Source: Sutcliffiella horikoshii (GTDB lineage: Bacteria > Bacillota > Bacilli > Bacillales > Bacillaceae_I). From it: a stretch of DNA of 64,000 bases. This document shows positions 41,695 to 50,868 of this stretch, one piece after another. The stretch's first letter is position 1. Every line of letters starts with the position of its first letter. The DNA lies in assembly GCF_021991925.1 (NCBI RefSeq), contig NZ_RXZI01000004.1, positions 186,001 to 250,000 of the forward strand, written 5' to 3'. The notes under the pieces are model-generated. The model ran no database searches. It saw only the letters and a list, made by a program, of their open reading frames with translations, and was not told the DNA's origin. The translations under genes were made by a program, and so were the position numbers.

Positions 41695-41710
41695 TGCAAG
41701 AAGTGTGCCA
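41695..41710 (-). promoter_or_regulatory. Sigma-54 (SigL) -24/-12 promoter
   Basis: Minus strand TGGCAC ACTTC TTGCA: -24 hexamer TGGCAC at 41705-41710 and -12 TTGCA at 41695-41699 with exactly 5 nt between, a perfect match to TGGCAC-N5-TTGCW. It lies about 50 nt upstream of the binding-protein ATG. I found no other such match in the window. It fits the sigma-54 activator encoded at the far end of the operon. Confidence 0.85.
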
Positions 41711-41794
41711 ATAATAGAATTTTTAGAAAACTTTTAGTTTATGGTGGTGGAATATGAGGGATGGAAGTATGGAGTAAAGTCTTATGATTACTTT

Positions 41795-41851
41795 TATTGG
41801 GTGTTTTCGGTTGTTTTTAGGTTTATTGGGTTTAATAAGGTTGTATTGGGT
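41795..41851. promoter_or_regulatory. Possible activator-binding repeats (UAS)
   Basis: Three direct copies of TATTGGGT at 41795, 41824 and 41844, spaced 29 and 20 bp, located 85-150 bp upstream of the -24/-12 promoter, the usual enhancer distance. The winged-helix domain of the activator is the natural candidate to bind them. The rest of 41711-41988 shows G/T-rich sequence and no gene. Confidence 0.4.
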
Positions 41852-41988
41852 GGTTTTTGGGTGTGGTGCGCTAAAGGGGCTGTGGATTTAGGTTAGTGAT
41901 TTTCATTGTGGTCTAATTTTTTGTGTGCTAGGTCTTGTTCATTTAATGCTCCAAACGGATTTCGATCTAGGGATTCATCTGATCTCAT

Positions 41989-42507
41989 CTCTATGGACAC
42001 TCGGATTTCTTCCTCCCATTAATTTTGCGTATCATTGGTCCTCTATGACACGCGTTTTTCCTCTCTCTTCCCTTTTCGCGTTCCATACGCCCTCTATGAC
42101 ACGCGTTTTTTCCTCTCTCTTCCCTTTTCGCGTTCCATACGCCCTCTATGACACGCGAATATCTTCCTTCCCACCAATTTCGCGTTCCATACACCCCCTA
42201 TGACACTCAAATTTCTTCCTCCCTACCAATTTCGCGTTCCATACGCCCTCTATGACACGCGAATTTCTTCCTCCCTACCAATTTCGTGTTCCATACGCCC
42301 TCTATGACACGCGAATATCTTCCTTCCCACCAATTTCGCGTTCCATACGCCCTCTATGACACGCGAATTTCTTTCTCGCCACCAATTTCGCGTTCCATAG
42401 AACCTCTATGACACTCAAATTTCTTCCTCCCTACCAATTTCGCGTTCCATACACCCTCTATGACACTCGAATTTCTTTCTCCCTACCAATTTCGCGTTCC
42501 ATCCACC
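41989..42507. repeat. Tandem array, ten units of 52 bp
   Basis: Ten consecutive units start at 41989, 42041, 42092, 42144, 42196, 42248, 42300, 42352, 42404 and 42456. All are 52 bp except the second (51). Each has CTCTATGACAC at its start, a pyrimidine-rich middle and TTTCGCGTTCCAT at its end. The first unit is diverged and an eleventh is truncated (CTCTAACAC). The period excludes a coding role, and there are no unique spacers as in CRISPR. It fills the gap between two ABC operons. Confidence 0.95.
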
Positions 42508-42528
42508 CTCTAACACATAAAGTCACAC

Positions 42529-42562
42529 AAAAAAACCACTCCCAACAACGGCTGAGAGTGGC
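42529..42562 (-). terminator. Terminator of the second ABC operon
   Basis: Minus strand CCACTCtCA, loop, TGgGAGTGG followed by seven T. Confidence 0.85.
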
Positions 42563-42587
42563 TTACCCATTTCACATTCAATATCTA

Positions 42588-43601
42588 TTAATAATTCGTC
42601 TTTAACTGAGAGAAATCAACTGCTCCGTCTTCCACCAAGTGGCATGCAGATTGCTGGTTGACACCAGGAATCCCGTGAAGCTTCGGCTCTTCCGTTTTGC
42701 ATCGATCGAATGCATAAGGACAGCGTGTATGGAAGCGGCACCCTGCAGGTGGATCGATAGGAGAAGGAACATCACCTTTTAAGATGATACGCTCTTTTTT
42801 CTTCCCAAGATCTGTACTAGGTATAGCGGACAATAATGCTTTTGTATAAGGATGCTGCGGGTTAGCAAAAAGTGCATCTTTATCAGCAATTTCCACAATT
42901 TTACCCAGATACATAACAATGATTCTATCAGAAATATGACGCACAACCCCAAGGTCATGGGAGATGAACAAGTACGTCAAATTAAATTCACGTTGAAGTC
43001 TTTTAAGCAGGTTCAATACCTGAGCTTGAATGGATACGTCCAAAGCTGATACCGCTTCGTCACAGACAATCAGCTTTGGATCAACAGATAACGCCCGGGC
43101 AATACCTATACGCTGACGTTGTCCTCCACTGAACTCGTGCGGATGGCGGTCAACCTGATGGGCACCAATCCCAACCGTTTCAAGCAGTTCCACAATTTTT
43201 TTGCGACGATCTTTACGAGGTACAACATTCTGGATTTCCAATGCTTCCTCTAAGATCTGGCTTACTGTTTGACGAGGGTTTAAAGACGCATATGGATCTT
43301 GGAAAATAATTTGCAGATCCTTACGTTTCTTTCTCATCTGCGATTTATTTAAAGCAAGTAAATCTTCCCCTTGGAAGCTTACTTCTCCGGAATAAGGATT
43401 GTCCAGGCGAAGGATGGCACGTCCAGTTGTGGATTTACCGCACCCGGATTCCCCTACGATACTGACCGTTTCCCCTTCCTTCACGGAAAAACTGATGTCG
43501 TCTACTGCTTTGACATGATTAACCGTTCTTCCGAAGATTCCACCTTTAATAGGAAAGTATTGTTTAAGATTTTTTACTTCTAATAATGTTTGATTACTCA
43601 T
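42588..43601 (-). CDS. Oligopeptide ABC importer ATPase (OppF type), system 2
   Basis: 337-aa ATPase: Walker [10 protein letters not shown], signature [10 protein letters not shown], Walker [13 protein letters not shown], and the C-terminal Cys-containing [20 protein letters not shown]. The ATG at 43601 lies within the last codons of the preceding ATPase gene, so the two are translationally linked. Close similarity to the OppF-type protein at 59577, including the CDEAVSALD variant, suggests that systems 2 and 3 are paralogous by duplication. It is the last gene of a four-gene leftward operon. Confidence 0.93.
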   Translation of the reverse strand: MSNQTLLEVKNLKQYFPIKGGIFGRTVNHVKAVDDISFSVKEGETVSIVGESGCGKSTTGRAILRLDNPYSGEVSFQGEDLLALNKSQMRKKRKDLQIIFQDPYASLNPRQTVSQILEEALEIQNVVPRKDRRKKIVELLETVGIGAHQVDRHPHEFSGGQRQRIGIARALSVDPKLIVCDEAVSALDVSIQAQVLNLLKRLQREFNLTYLFISHDLGVVRHISDRIIVMYLGKIVEIADKDALFANPQHPYTKALLSAIPSTDLGKKKERIILKGDVPSPIDPPAGCRFHTRCPYAFDRCKTEEPKLHGIPGVNQQSACHLVEDGAVDFSQLKTNY

Positions 43602-44616
43602 GGCTAGCAGCAACCTCCTCGTCTTCCCACTTATCTGTATAAATCCAGCAACGAACCTGATCGCCGTCTTCTGTTTCCTTCAAGTCCGGCAAACTGCTGC
43701 GGCAGATATCTTTGGCATGCGGACAACGAGGAGCAAAGCGACAGCCCTGTGGCAAGTTGAATGGACTTGGTACAGAACCATTAATAACAGATAGGTCCCC
43801 TTCCACATCCTGATCATGTTTTGGGACAGAGTTTAATAGACCAACCGTGTACGGGTGCTTCGGGCTTGAGAAGATGGTTTGGACATCTGCATATTCCACC
43901 ACTTTCCCGCAATACATCACGGCAACCTTGTCACACATCTCCGCCACTACCCCTAGATCATGTGTGATAAGCATTAAGGAAGTGCCCAATTCATCTTGAA
44001 GCTTTCTCATCAATTCCAAAATTTGAGCTTGGATGGTCACATCCAGTGCTGTTGTTGGCTCATCGGCAATCAGAAGTTCCGGATTGCATGCAAGTGCAAT
44101 CGCGATCATGACACGCTGACGCATTCCGCCTGAAAGTTCGAATGGATATTGCTTTGCACGTTTTTCAGGAGATGGAATACCAACCAGACGTAACATATCC
44201 ACTGCCTTCACCCAAGCAGCTTTACGACCAAGCTTTTGGTGAATACGAACAGATTCCGCAATTTGCTCCCCACAGGTCAATGTAGGATTCAAGGATGTCA
44301 TCGGCTCTTGGAAAATCATTGATACATTGTTTCCGCGAATTTGCATCATCTGTTTTTTCGTTTTATCTAAAAGGTTTTCCCCTTTGAAAATAACTTCTCC
44401 GCCTACCACTCTACCAACAGGTTCCTGAAGCAGTCGTAAAATGGATAGGGAAGTGATACTTTTACCAGATCCGGACTCCCCTACAATACCAAGCGTTTTC
44501 CCTTTTTCAATGGAAAAGTCCACTCCATCAACGGCCTTCACTTCGCCTTCATCTGTAAAAAAGGAAGTACGCAAGCCTTTTACCTCTAATATTTTTTCTT
44601 TCTTTGCAGTTGTCAT
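43594..44616 (-). CDS. Oligopeptide ABC importer ATPase (OppD type), system 2
   Basis: 340-aa ATPase: Walker [10 protein letters not shown], signature [14 protein letters not shown], Walker [14 protein letters not shown]-terminal [15 protein letters not shown]. The ATG at 44616 is preceded by a GGTG site at good spacing; the GTG three codons earlier is too close to AAGGA. The gap to the upstream permease gene is short. It forms a heterodimer with the OppF-type partner. Confidence 0.93.
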   Translation of the reverse strand: MTTAKKEKILEVKGLRTSFFTDEGEVKAVDGVDFSIEKGKTLGIVGESGSGKSITSLSILRLLQEPVGRVVGGEVIFKGENLLDKTKKQMMQIRGNNVSMIFQEPMTSLNPTLTCGEQIAESVRIHQKLGRKAAWVKAVDMLRLVGIPSPEKRAKQYPFELSGGMRQRVMIAIALACNPELLIADEPTTALDVTIQAQILELMRKLQDELGTSLMLITHDLGVVAEMCDKVAVMYCGKVVEYADVQTIFSSPKHPYTVGLLNSVPKHDQDVEGDLSVINGSVPSPFNLPQGCRFAPRCPHAKDICRSSLPDLKETEDGDQVRCWIYTDKWEDEEVAASHE

Positions 44617-44632
44617 TTTCTTCACCGTCCTT

Positions 44633-45559
44633 TTAGTTAAGGTCTATACGTTTGTTAATTAAACGGTATGTGATATCCACCAGGAAGTTTACAAATACGA
44701 ATAATAGGGTACATACAAGGATTGTCCCCTGAACCATCGGGAAGTCACGCATCGTAATGGAATTGATGATCAATCTACCCAATCCATTAATGGCAAATAC
44801 AGTTTCTGTGATTACCGCTCCACCAAGCAGTCCACCAAATTGCAAACCTACTACAGTAACAACCGGAATCAATGCATTGCGCAGTGCATGTTTATAGATA
44901 ACCAATTTATCACTTACACCTTTTGCGTAAGCGGTACGGATATAGTCCTGATCGATAACGTCCAACATACTGGACCTGGTCATACGCGCAATAATGGCCG
45001 CTCCACCAGTACCAAGTGTGATGACAGGCAAGATCATCTGCTTCCAATCGTTCCCCCATCCGGCAACCGGCAAGACACCCAAGTTAACGGAGAAGAAATA
45101 GATAAGCATGATACCTAGCCAGAAGTTAGGCATCGATATACCAAATAGTGCCACAATCATTAATGATGTATCTGCAAAGGTATACTTTCTAGTTGCGGAA
45201 ACAATACCTGCAATCAAACCAAGAATGACAGATAAAATGGTTCCCCAGATTGCCAATTCCACTGTAATCCAAAACCTGCTTGTAAAAATCTCCGACGTAA
45301 CATCTCTGTTTGTACGGATGGAAGTACCCAAATCCCCTTGAATCGCATTACCAATATAGCTGAAGTACTGAACATATAAAGGATCGTTCAATCCCAATTT
45401 CTCACGCATTGCTTCCACCTGTTCCGGGTTCGCCTGCTCGCCCGCCATGATTTGGGCTGCATCACCTGGAATCAAGTGCATCATCATAAATACTGCCAAC
45501 GTTACACCAAACATTACCGGAATCGTTTGGAAAAGTCTTCGAATGATATATATAAACAT
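44633..45559 (-). CDS. Oligopeptide ABC permease (OppB type), system 2
   Basis: 308-aa six-helix permease: [17 protein letters not shown] after TM1, [23 protein letters not shown], and the coupling loop [29 protein letters not shown]. It is closely similar in sequence to the protein at 57632. It probably transports peptides or peptide-like compounds; the divergent binding protein at 46854 is its likely partner. Confidence 0.93.
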   Translation of the reverse strand: MFIYIIRRLFQTIPVMFGVTLAVFMMMHLIPGDAAQIMAGEQANPEQVEAMREKLGLNDPLYVQYFSYIGNAIQGDLGTSIRTNRDVTSEIFTSRFWITVELAIWGTILSVILGLIAGIVSATRKYTFADTSLMIVALFGISMPNFWLGIMLIYFFSVNLGVLPVAGWGNDWKQMILPVITLGTGGAAIIARMTRSSMLDVIDQDYIRTAYAKGVSDKLVIYKHALRNALIPVVTVVGLQFGGLLGGAVITETVFAINGLGRLIINSITMRDFPMVQGTILVCTLLFVFVNFLVDITYRLINKRIDLN

Positions 45560-45580
45560 GTTAGTTCACCTTCTTCTCCA

Positions 45581-46480
45581 TTATTTTTTCGCTTTCGGAT
45601 CTAGCGCATCACGAAGTCCGTCACCCATCAAGTTGAATCCGATAACGACCAGCAAAATGACAAGTCCCGGGAATAATGTGATGTGCGGAGCTTGTGCAAT
45701 ATAAGATCGCCCTTGACTCAACATCGCACCCCATTCCGGAGTCGGTGGTCTTGTCCCCATCCCAAGGAAGGAAAGGGCACTTGCCGTAATAATGGCAGAA
45801 GCAATATATAATGTTGCTTGTACGATAATCGGTGACATAATATTCGGTAAGATATGCTTGAAAATAATTCTAAAGTCTTTCGCACCCATCGCCTTGATGG
45901 CATCAATATATTCCAGCTTTTTCACGCTTAATGTAGAACCGCGGACAATCCTTGCAAAAGACGGTATTGCATAGAAGGCAACAGCAATAATAACGTTTCT
46001 AGTGCTTGCTCCAAGAACGCTTACAATTGCCAAAGCAAGAAGGATTCCCGGGAAAGCCAATAATACATCACAAATTCTCATAATCAGGGAGTCTACCCAT
46101 CTACCATAGTAACCGGATACAATTCCGAGTGTGACCCCAACGACTGCTCCTAAAATAGTAGACAAAAACCCAATACCAAGTGAAATTCTTGCACCATAAA
46201 GCAAACGACTGAAAATATCACGGCCAACATCATCGGTCCCCAAGTAATTCTCAGCAGACGGTCCCTGCAGCTTGTTCATTACATTGGTTGTATTTGGATC
46301 ATGAGTCGCAAGTAAGGGGGCAAATATACCCATCAATATAACAAATATAATAATAAAGGCACCAGCCATGGCAGCTTTATTTTTCGCCAGCTTCTTATAG
46401 AAAGATCTCCATCGAACCGACTTCGTATTTTCGATAGTAACTGGAACTCCTGTTGTCGTTTGTGCTTGTGGTTGATCCAT
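45581..46480 (-). CDS. Oligopeptide ABC permease (OppC type), system 2
   Basis: 299-aa permease of normal length. It has an N-terminal cytoplasmic extension before TM1, then GTDDVGRDIFSRLLYGARISLG, SGYYGRWVDSLIMR, the coupling loop DAIKAMGAKDFRIIFKHILPN and SFLGMGTRPPTPEWG. It is the first gene of the leftward operon 46480-42588. Its normal size contrasts with the 519-aa system 1 permease. Confidence 0.93.
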   Translation of the reverse strand: MDQPQAQTTTGVPVTIENTKSVRWRSFYKKLAKNKAAMAGAFIIIFVILMGIFAPLLATHDPNTTNVMNKLQGPSAENYLGTDDVGRDIFSRLLYGARISLGIGFLSTILGAVVGVTLGIVSGYYGRWVDSLIMRICDVLLAFPGILLALAIVSVLGASTRNVIIAVAFYAIPSFARIVRGSTLSVKKLEYIDAIKAMGAKDFRIIFKHILPNIMSPIIVQATLYIASAIITASALSFLGMGTRPPTPEWGAMLSQGRSYIAQAPHITLFPGLVILLVVIGFNLMGDGLRDALDPKAKK

Positions 46481-46853
46481 ACGCTCTTCTCATCCCTTCA
46501 TCTCTTTGTAACAATCTTAATAATTCTAAATTTTCAACACAACTAGATACTATAATAGCTATTAATTCGTAATATTACAATAGTTTTAAAGAGTCTTAGC
46601 ATACTTAATTTTATGATTAATAGATTTTTTCACCAGATTTACCTTTCATTATATGCATGGAAAAATTAACAAAAACGTAATATAGACTAGTTTTTTATCT
46701 TTAATTATTACAAAAATAATAAATTTGTTAAAATTTCTTGTAAAACAACTCTTGTGAATTTTCAGTTTTTGAATTATGATTATAAACAATCATGGCTTAT
46801 CCATTGATTACAATCTTGTAACACAAAACAAATCTTCAGGGGGGTAATTTTAC
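46481..46853. other. Divergent regulatory region between system 2 operon and its binding protein
   Basis: 373 nt of very A/T-rich DNA. Rightward it holds the promoter at 46752-46780. Leftward a TATAAT lies on the minus strand near 46650, without a convincing -35. I see no riboswitch or small RNA gene. Confidence 0.5.
46752..46780 (+). promoter_or_regulatory. Promoter of the system 2 binding-protein gene
   Basis: TTGTGA (46752-46757), 17-nt spacer, TATGAT (46775-46780), about 70 nt before the ATG, which has a strong GGGGGG site. Confidence 0.6.
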
Positions 46854-48455
46854 ATGAAAGCAAAAAAGAATGTGTTTTTCATGCTTCTTCTTTCACTTAT
46901 GCTAGTTCTTTCAGCATGTAGTGGTGGGAACAGCAGCACACCGACAAACGGAAACGGAAACACTAACACTGGTTCTGGTGATGGTGAAGAAGTTGCAGGA
47001 CAAGAAGGCGGAGAATTAGTATATGTTGTTTCATCTGATGCTCCAACTCTTGACCCACACGGAATGAACGATACTGCTACAACTAACGTAACAACTCAAA
47101 TCTTCGACCGTTTGACTGCTTATGAAGCAGACGGAACTGTAGTACCTTCCTTAGCTGAATCTTGGGAAGCTGTAGATGAAACTACTTGGGAATTCAAACT
47201 TCGTACGGATGTTAAATTCCACGACGGAACTGATTTTACTGCAGATGCAGTAAAAATGACGATCGAGCGTATCATCGATCCTGAATTTGCATCTCCACGT
47301 GCAGTTGTACTTAACATGATCAAAGAAGTAAATGTTGTGGATGACCACACTGTACAATTTGTTACAGAAAAACCATTCGCTCCACTACCAGCTCACTTAG
47401 CACATAATGCTGGTTCCATCATCGCTCCTTCTGCTATGGAAGAAGAGAACAACGGTGGTAAGAAAGTAGACGAAAACCCAGTTGGTACTGGTCCATTCGT
47501 ATTTGGATCTTGGAACCGTGGTGCTGAAATCGTATTAAACAAAAACGAAAACTACTGGAATGGCGCTCCTGCCCTTGATTCCATTAAATTCGTAGTGAAC
47601 GCAGAGCAAGCTACTCGTGTTGCACAGCTTGAAACTGGTGAAGCGCACGTAATTCAAGTAGGTGCTTCTGACGTAGCTCGTGTAGAAGGTATGGAAAGTG
47701 CTGGAATCGAATTGACTCGCGTTCGCGGTACTCGTATGGACTACTTAGGTTTCAACATGGAAAAAGAGCCATTCAACATTAAAGAAGTTCGTCAAGCAAT
47801 CTCCATGGCTGTAAACAAAAACGATATCGTTGACGGTATCCTTGACGGTCAAGGTGTACCAGCAGTAGGTCCTCTTGCTCCTACAGTTGTTGGTAACTAC
47901 CAAGATCTAGAGCCACTAGGTTATGACGTAGAAGCTGCAAAACAATTGCTAGCTGATGCAGGATTTGAAGATGGATTCGAAACGACACTTTATGTGAACG
48001 AAGGTTCTAAAGAGCGTGCTGATATCGCAATCCTAGTTCAAGACCAATTGAAACAAATCGGAATCGATGTAACAATTGAAACAATCGAATGGGGTGCATT
48101 CCTTGACGCTACTGGCGCTGGTGAGCACGAACTATTCATCTTAGGTTGGACTACTGTAACAGCTGATGCTGACTACGGTCTATATGCTTTATTCCACTCT
48201 TCTGCATTCGGTGCTCCTGGTAACCGTTCTTTCTACGCGAACGACCGCGTGGATGAGTTACTTGACCTAGCTCGTTCTGAGACTGACCAAGCAAAGCGTG
48301 ACGAAGCATACAAAGAGATCTCTGAGATCCTTGTAGACGAAGCTCCAATGGTTTACTTGCAACATCCTGACTTCGTATATGGAACAAACGGTGCAGCTGG
48401 CCTATTCGTAGACTTCAGTGGTACTCCTTACTTCCACGGTGTGAAGCTTAAATAA
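46854..48455 (+). CDS. Oligopeptide-binding lipoprotein, family 5 (system 2)
   Basis: 533-aa lipoprotein with lipobox LSACSGGN, a Gly/Asn/Thr-rich linker and the SBP family 5 fold (LDPHGMNDTATTNVT.., VKFHDGTDFTADAVKM, NPVGTGPFVFGSWNRG, VRQAISMAVNKNDIVDG). Codon use is strikingly biased to GGT, GCT, CGT, AAC and GAC compared with neighbours, as in very highly expressed Bacillus genes. It has its own promoter and terminator and is divergent from the permease/ATPase operon, which lets it be made in excess. It is the likely general peptide-binding protein of system 2. Confidence 0.93.
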   Translation: MKAKKNVFFMLLLSLMLVLSACSGGNSSTPTNGNGNTNTGSGDGEEVAGQEGGELVYVVSSDAPTLDPHGMNDTATTNVTTQIFDRLTAYEADGTVVPSLAESWEAVDETTWEFKLRTDVKFHDGTDFTADAVKMTIERIIDPEFASPRAVVLNMIKEVNVVDDHTVQFVTEKPFAPLPAHLAHNAGSIIAPSAMEEENNGGKKVDENPVGTGPFVFGSWNRGAEIVLNKNENYWNGAPALDSIKFVVNAEQATRVAQLETGEAHVIQVGASDVARVEGMESAGIELTRVRGTRMDYLGFNMEKEPFNIKEVRQAISMAVNKNDIVDGILDGQGVPAVGPLAPTVVGNYQDLEPLGYDVEAAKQLLADAGFEDGFETTLYVNEGSKERADIAILVQDQLKQIGIDVTIETIEWGAFLDATGAGEHELFILGWTTVTADADYGLYALFHSSAFGAPGNRSFYANDRVDELLDLARSETDQAKRDEAYKEISEILVDEAPMVYLQHPDFVYGTNGAAGLFVDFSGTPYFHGVKLK

Positions 48456-48463
48456 TCAACAAA

Positions 48464-48496
48464 GACCCTCGACTAGTAATAGTCGGGGGTTTTTCT
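48464..48496 (+). terminator. Terminator of the binding-protein gene
   Basis: ACCCtCGACTA gtaa TAGTCGgGGGT followed by TTTTTC. Confidence 0.9.
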
Positions 48497-48529
48497 TGTT
48501 TCTCTAGTACATTTTCACAAAAAAAGAAA

Positions 48530-49789
48530 CTAGCTGCTTGCACTAGTTTTCGAGGGTAGTTTTATCGTAAAAGTCGTCCCCTTCCCTACCTCACTTTTCA
48601 CTTCCATCTTCCCCTGCAACAACTCAATAATCTGAAAAGAGATCGTTAAACCGATTCCAGTTCCCTTATCCTTAGTAGAATAAAAGGGTGTACCTAATCT
48701 AGCAACCTGATGTGGCGACATGCCCACACCATCATCTATAATCTCTATCAATACCATTCCTCGACTGCTAGAGGCTTTCACTGTCACTGTTCCATGCTTA
48801 TCAATAGCTTCGATCGCATTTTTGATTAAGTTAATCAAAACCTGTTTCATTTCATCCTTATTAGCCTTAATATACAATTCATCTTCTATCTCATGACGAA
48901 TGGTCGTGTTATTAAAAGAAGTATAAGTGGACATCAGCTGGATCACATGTTCCAACTCTTTAGATACATTAATCCTGTCCATCCCATGCTTATTGGGCTT
49001 GGCCAGCGAAAGGTAGTCCTGAATGATGGATTGCGCCCGGTCCAGCTCTTCGATAGAGATATCAATATATCTCTTTTGGGAACTGTTAAGATTATCATCT
49101 TGGCTCATCAACTGAAGAAAGCCCCTCGTAGATGTCATTGGATTCCTGACCTCATGCGCTACGGATGCCGCAAGCTCACTTACCACCTTCAATTTTTCTG
49201 AGCGTTGCAATTGATGTTGTAACTGCATTTGCATCGTTAGATTTTCAATAATCATAATAGACGTCACCAAGGAAACCCAGGTTATCAAACTGACAATCAC
49301 AGCAAGGAAAATCTCACCTGGTTCCTCACGATGAATGAACCGTAGCGCCCTGGTTATAGTGATCAACAACAACAAAATGGAAATACTTAATATTTTTTTC
49401 TTAACTGTCATATTCCGATAAACCCTTGTTGTCACCACTAAGAATACGGTAACAATCAAGTAATTTAATAGCATTACTAGAAAACTGCTCTCTCCAAGGA
49501 TAAACAGGTAATATAGCATGAAAGCCAATACAACAAGACCCGTTAGCCATCCCCCATACAAAAAAGCCAAAATAACCGGGATGATTTTTTGATCATAATA
49601 CGAACCATCTGTCACTTCTATTGGAAAGGACATCGTACACAACAACATGACCAGTAGGGTACCAAGAAAACGATAATTTACTTTTGTGGATTGCCCTATG
49701 GCACCTTTATTCAGAAACTGATAATAAAATAGGATCGGAAATAAAATAATTAAAACGTGATATAATACATGCCCTAAATTTTCAAACAT
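48530..49789 (-). CDS. Orphan 5TM sensor histidine kinase (KinB-like)
   Basis: 419-aa membrane kinase. Residues about 1-185 form six hydrophobic segments of the LytS/KinB 5TM receptor type (VILAFLYGGWLTGLVVLAF). The kinase core has the H-box SVAHEVRNPMTSTRGF with phospho-acceptor His212, N-box VLINLIKNAIEAI, G1 IIDDGVGMSP, F-box FYSTKDKG and G2 TGIGLTI. No response regulator is adjacent. The H-box and architecture resemble the sporulation phosphorelay kinases KinB and KinD, so Spo0F is the likely partner. The same fold, in degenerate form, is at 11531. Confidence 0.9.
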   Translation of the reverse strand: MFENLGHVLYHVLIILFPILFYYQFLNKGAIGQSTKVNYRFLGTLLVMLLCTMSFPIEVTDGSYYDQKIIPVILAFLYGGWLTGLVVLAFMLYYLFILGESSFLVMLLNYLIVTVFLVVTTRVYRNMTVKKKILSISILLLLITITRALRFIHREEPGEIFLAVIVSLITWVSLVTSIMIIENLTMQMQLQHQLQRSEKLKVVSELAASVAHEVRNPMTSTRGFLQLMSQDDNLNSSQKRYIDISIEELDRAQSIIQDYLSLAKPNKHGMDRINVSKELEHVIQLMSTYTSFNNTTIRHEIEDELYIKANKDEMKQVLINLIKNAIEAIDKHGTVTVKASSSRGMVLIEIIDDGVGMSPHQVARLGTPFYSTKDKGTGIGLTISFQIIELLQGKMEVKSEVGKGTTFTIKLPSKTSASS

Positions 49790-49881
49790 ACCAACGCCCC
49801 TACCACCAAGAGATCACTAATTTTCATAGTTAATACTTCGCCTTACGTATCATCTATTCCTCCTTTTGTACCACAAGAAAA

Positions 49882-49900
49882 ACCAGCCGATTCGGCTGGT
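49882..49900 (-). terminator. Terminator of the EamA gene
   Basis: Minus strand ACCAGCCG AAT CGGCTGGT followed by TTTTC. Confidence 0.85.
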
Positions 49901-49927
49901 AGATGGTGCATAAAATAAAAGCTTCAT

Positions 49928-50818
49928 TTAGGTAACTGCATATCCCCTGGTCCTCTTCTTGTTAGACAATATAACACCACAAACAATGAAGAATGCTCCT
50001 ATTACTTGAGTCATCAGAATGGGTTTACTAAGAAGAAAGAAACCTAAAATCATCGCAACAAATGGTTCTAAGTTAGTCAAGGTTGATGCTTTCGATGCAT
50101 GTATATACTTTATTTGCTTGTTCCAGATAAGGTTACAGAAACCATGTACAATAATGGCAGTAACTATTAAAAGAATCCATGCTCCAGGAGCAGCAGTTAT
50201 CGCTTTTTCCTGCTCTAATACAGCAAACGGAATGGAAATGATGAAAGCCAGAACATTGGAGTGAAAAGTAAGGGGGAATGCCTCTATACTTTTAGACAAT
50301 AATCTTGTTAGTATGATCAACAAAGAAAATGTCAACATAGTGAGTGCAATCCACCATAACCCTTTTTCAACCTTTAAAAAGGTTCCATCATATCCGCTTC
50401 CGACCACGATACATACTCCGATTGCAGCAACAATCAAACCGATCGCCATATTTTTCGTAAACACCTCATGAAGAAAAATGGCAGCAAGAATACAAGTTAT
50501 CAAGGGTGTCATGGCCAATATCACTGCTGCAGAAGTGGAGTCCGCATGTTGTAATCCTATAAAGAAGCTCCATTGATTAATAAAAACTCCCACCGTACTT
50601 AACAAAACAAAGACAAGCAATTCCTTCTTGGTTAATTTAGAGAAATGAAAAGAGATACCTTTCCATTTCCCATATATATACAAAGCAAGAACAATGGCTA
50701 AGAACCGGGCAAATGTAGTAAATCCAGGGGAAAAACTTTCTAATAATAGCTTTCCGATTACAAAGTTACTTCCCCAGACCAGAACACAAAACAATAATAA
50801 ACTATATGCTTTTGCCAT
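49928..50818 (-). CDS. EamA/DMT-superfamily transporter
   Basis: 296-aa protein with ten hydrophobic helices as two EamA repeats. Landmarks are VWGSNFVIGKLLLESFSPGFTTFAR at the start, QHADSTSAAVILAMTPLITCILAAIF in repeat 1 and SKASTLTNLEPFVAMILGFFLL in repeat 2. Members export amino acids, nucleosides or other metabolites. It follows the amidohydrolase genes on the same strand but behind a strong terminator, so co-transcription would need read-through. If functionally linked it could export a product of those enzymes; this is speculative. Confidence 0.88.
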   Translation of the reverse strand: MAKAYSLLLFCVLVWGSNFVIGKLLLESFSPGFTTFARFLAIVLALYIYGKWKGISFHFSKLTKKELLVFVLLSTVGVFINQWSFFIGLQHADSTSAAVILAMTPLITCILAAIFLHEVFTKNMAIGLIVAAIGVCIVVGSGYDGTFLKVEKGLWWIALTMLTFSLLIILTRLLSKSIEAFPLTFHSNVLAFIISIPFAVLEQEKAITAAPGAWILLIVTAIIVHGFCNLIWNKQIKYIHASKASTLTNLEPFVAMILGFFLLSKPILMTQVIGAFFIVCGVILSNKKRTRGYAVT

Positions 50819-50838
50819 CTTCCATGCCCCCTAAGAAA

Positions 50839-50862
50839 AATTCCCACATTTCTGTGGGAATT
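50839..50862 (-). terminator. Terminator of the binding-protein/amidohydrolase operon
   Basis: AATTCCCACA and TGTGGGAATT form a perfect 10-bp stem around a 4-nt loop, followed by TTTC on the minus strand. Confidence 0.9.
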
Positions 50863-50868
50863 GACAAA

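Noticed and set aside
41925-42203. ORFs across the 52-bp array suggesting a repeat protein
   Set aside because: The 52-bp period is not a multiple of three, so the frame changes with each unit; no ribosome site.
41989-42507. CRISPR array
   Set aside because: Units are contiguous and similar along their full length; there are no unique spacers and no cas genes.
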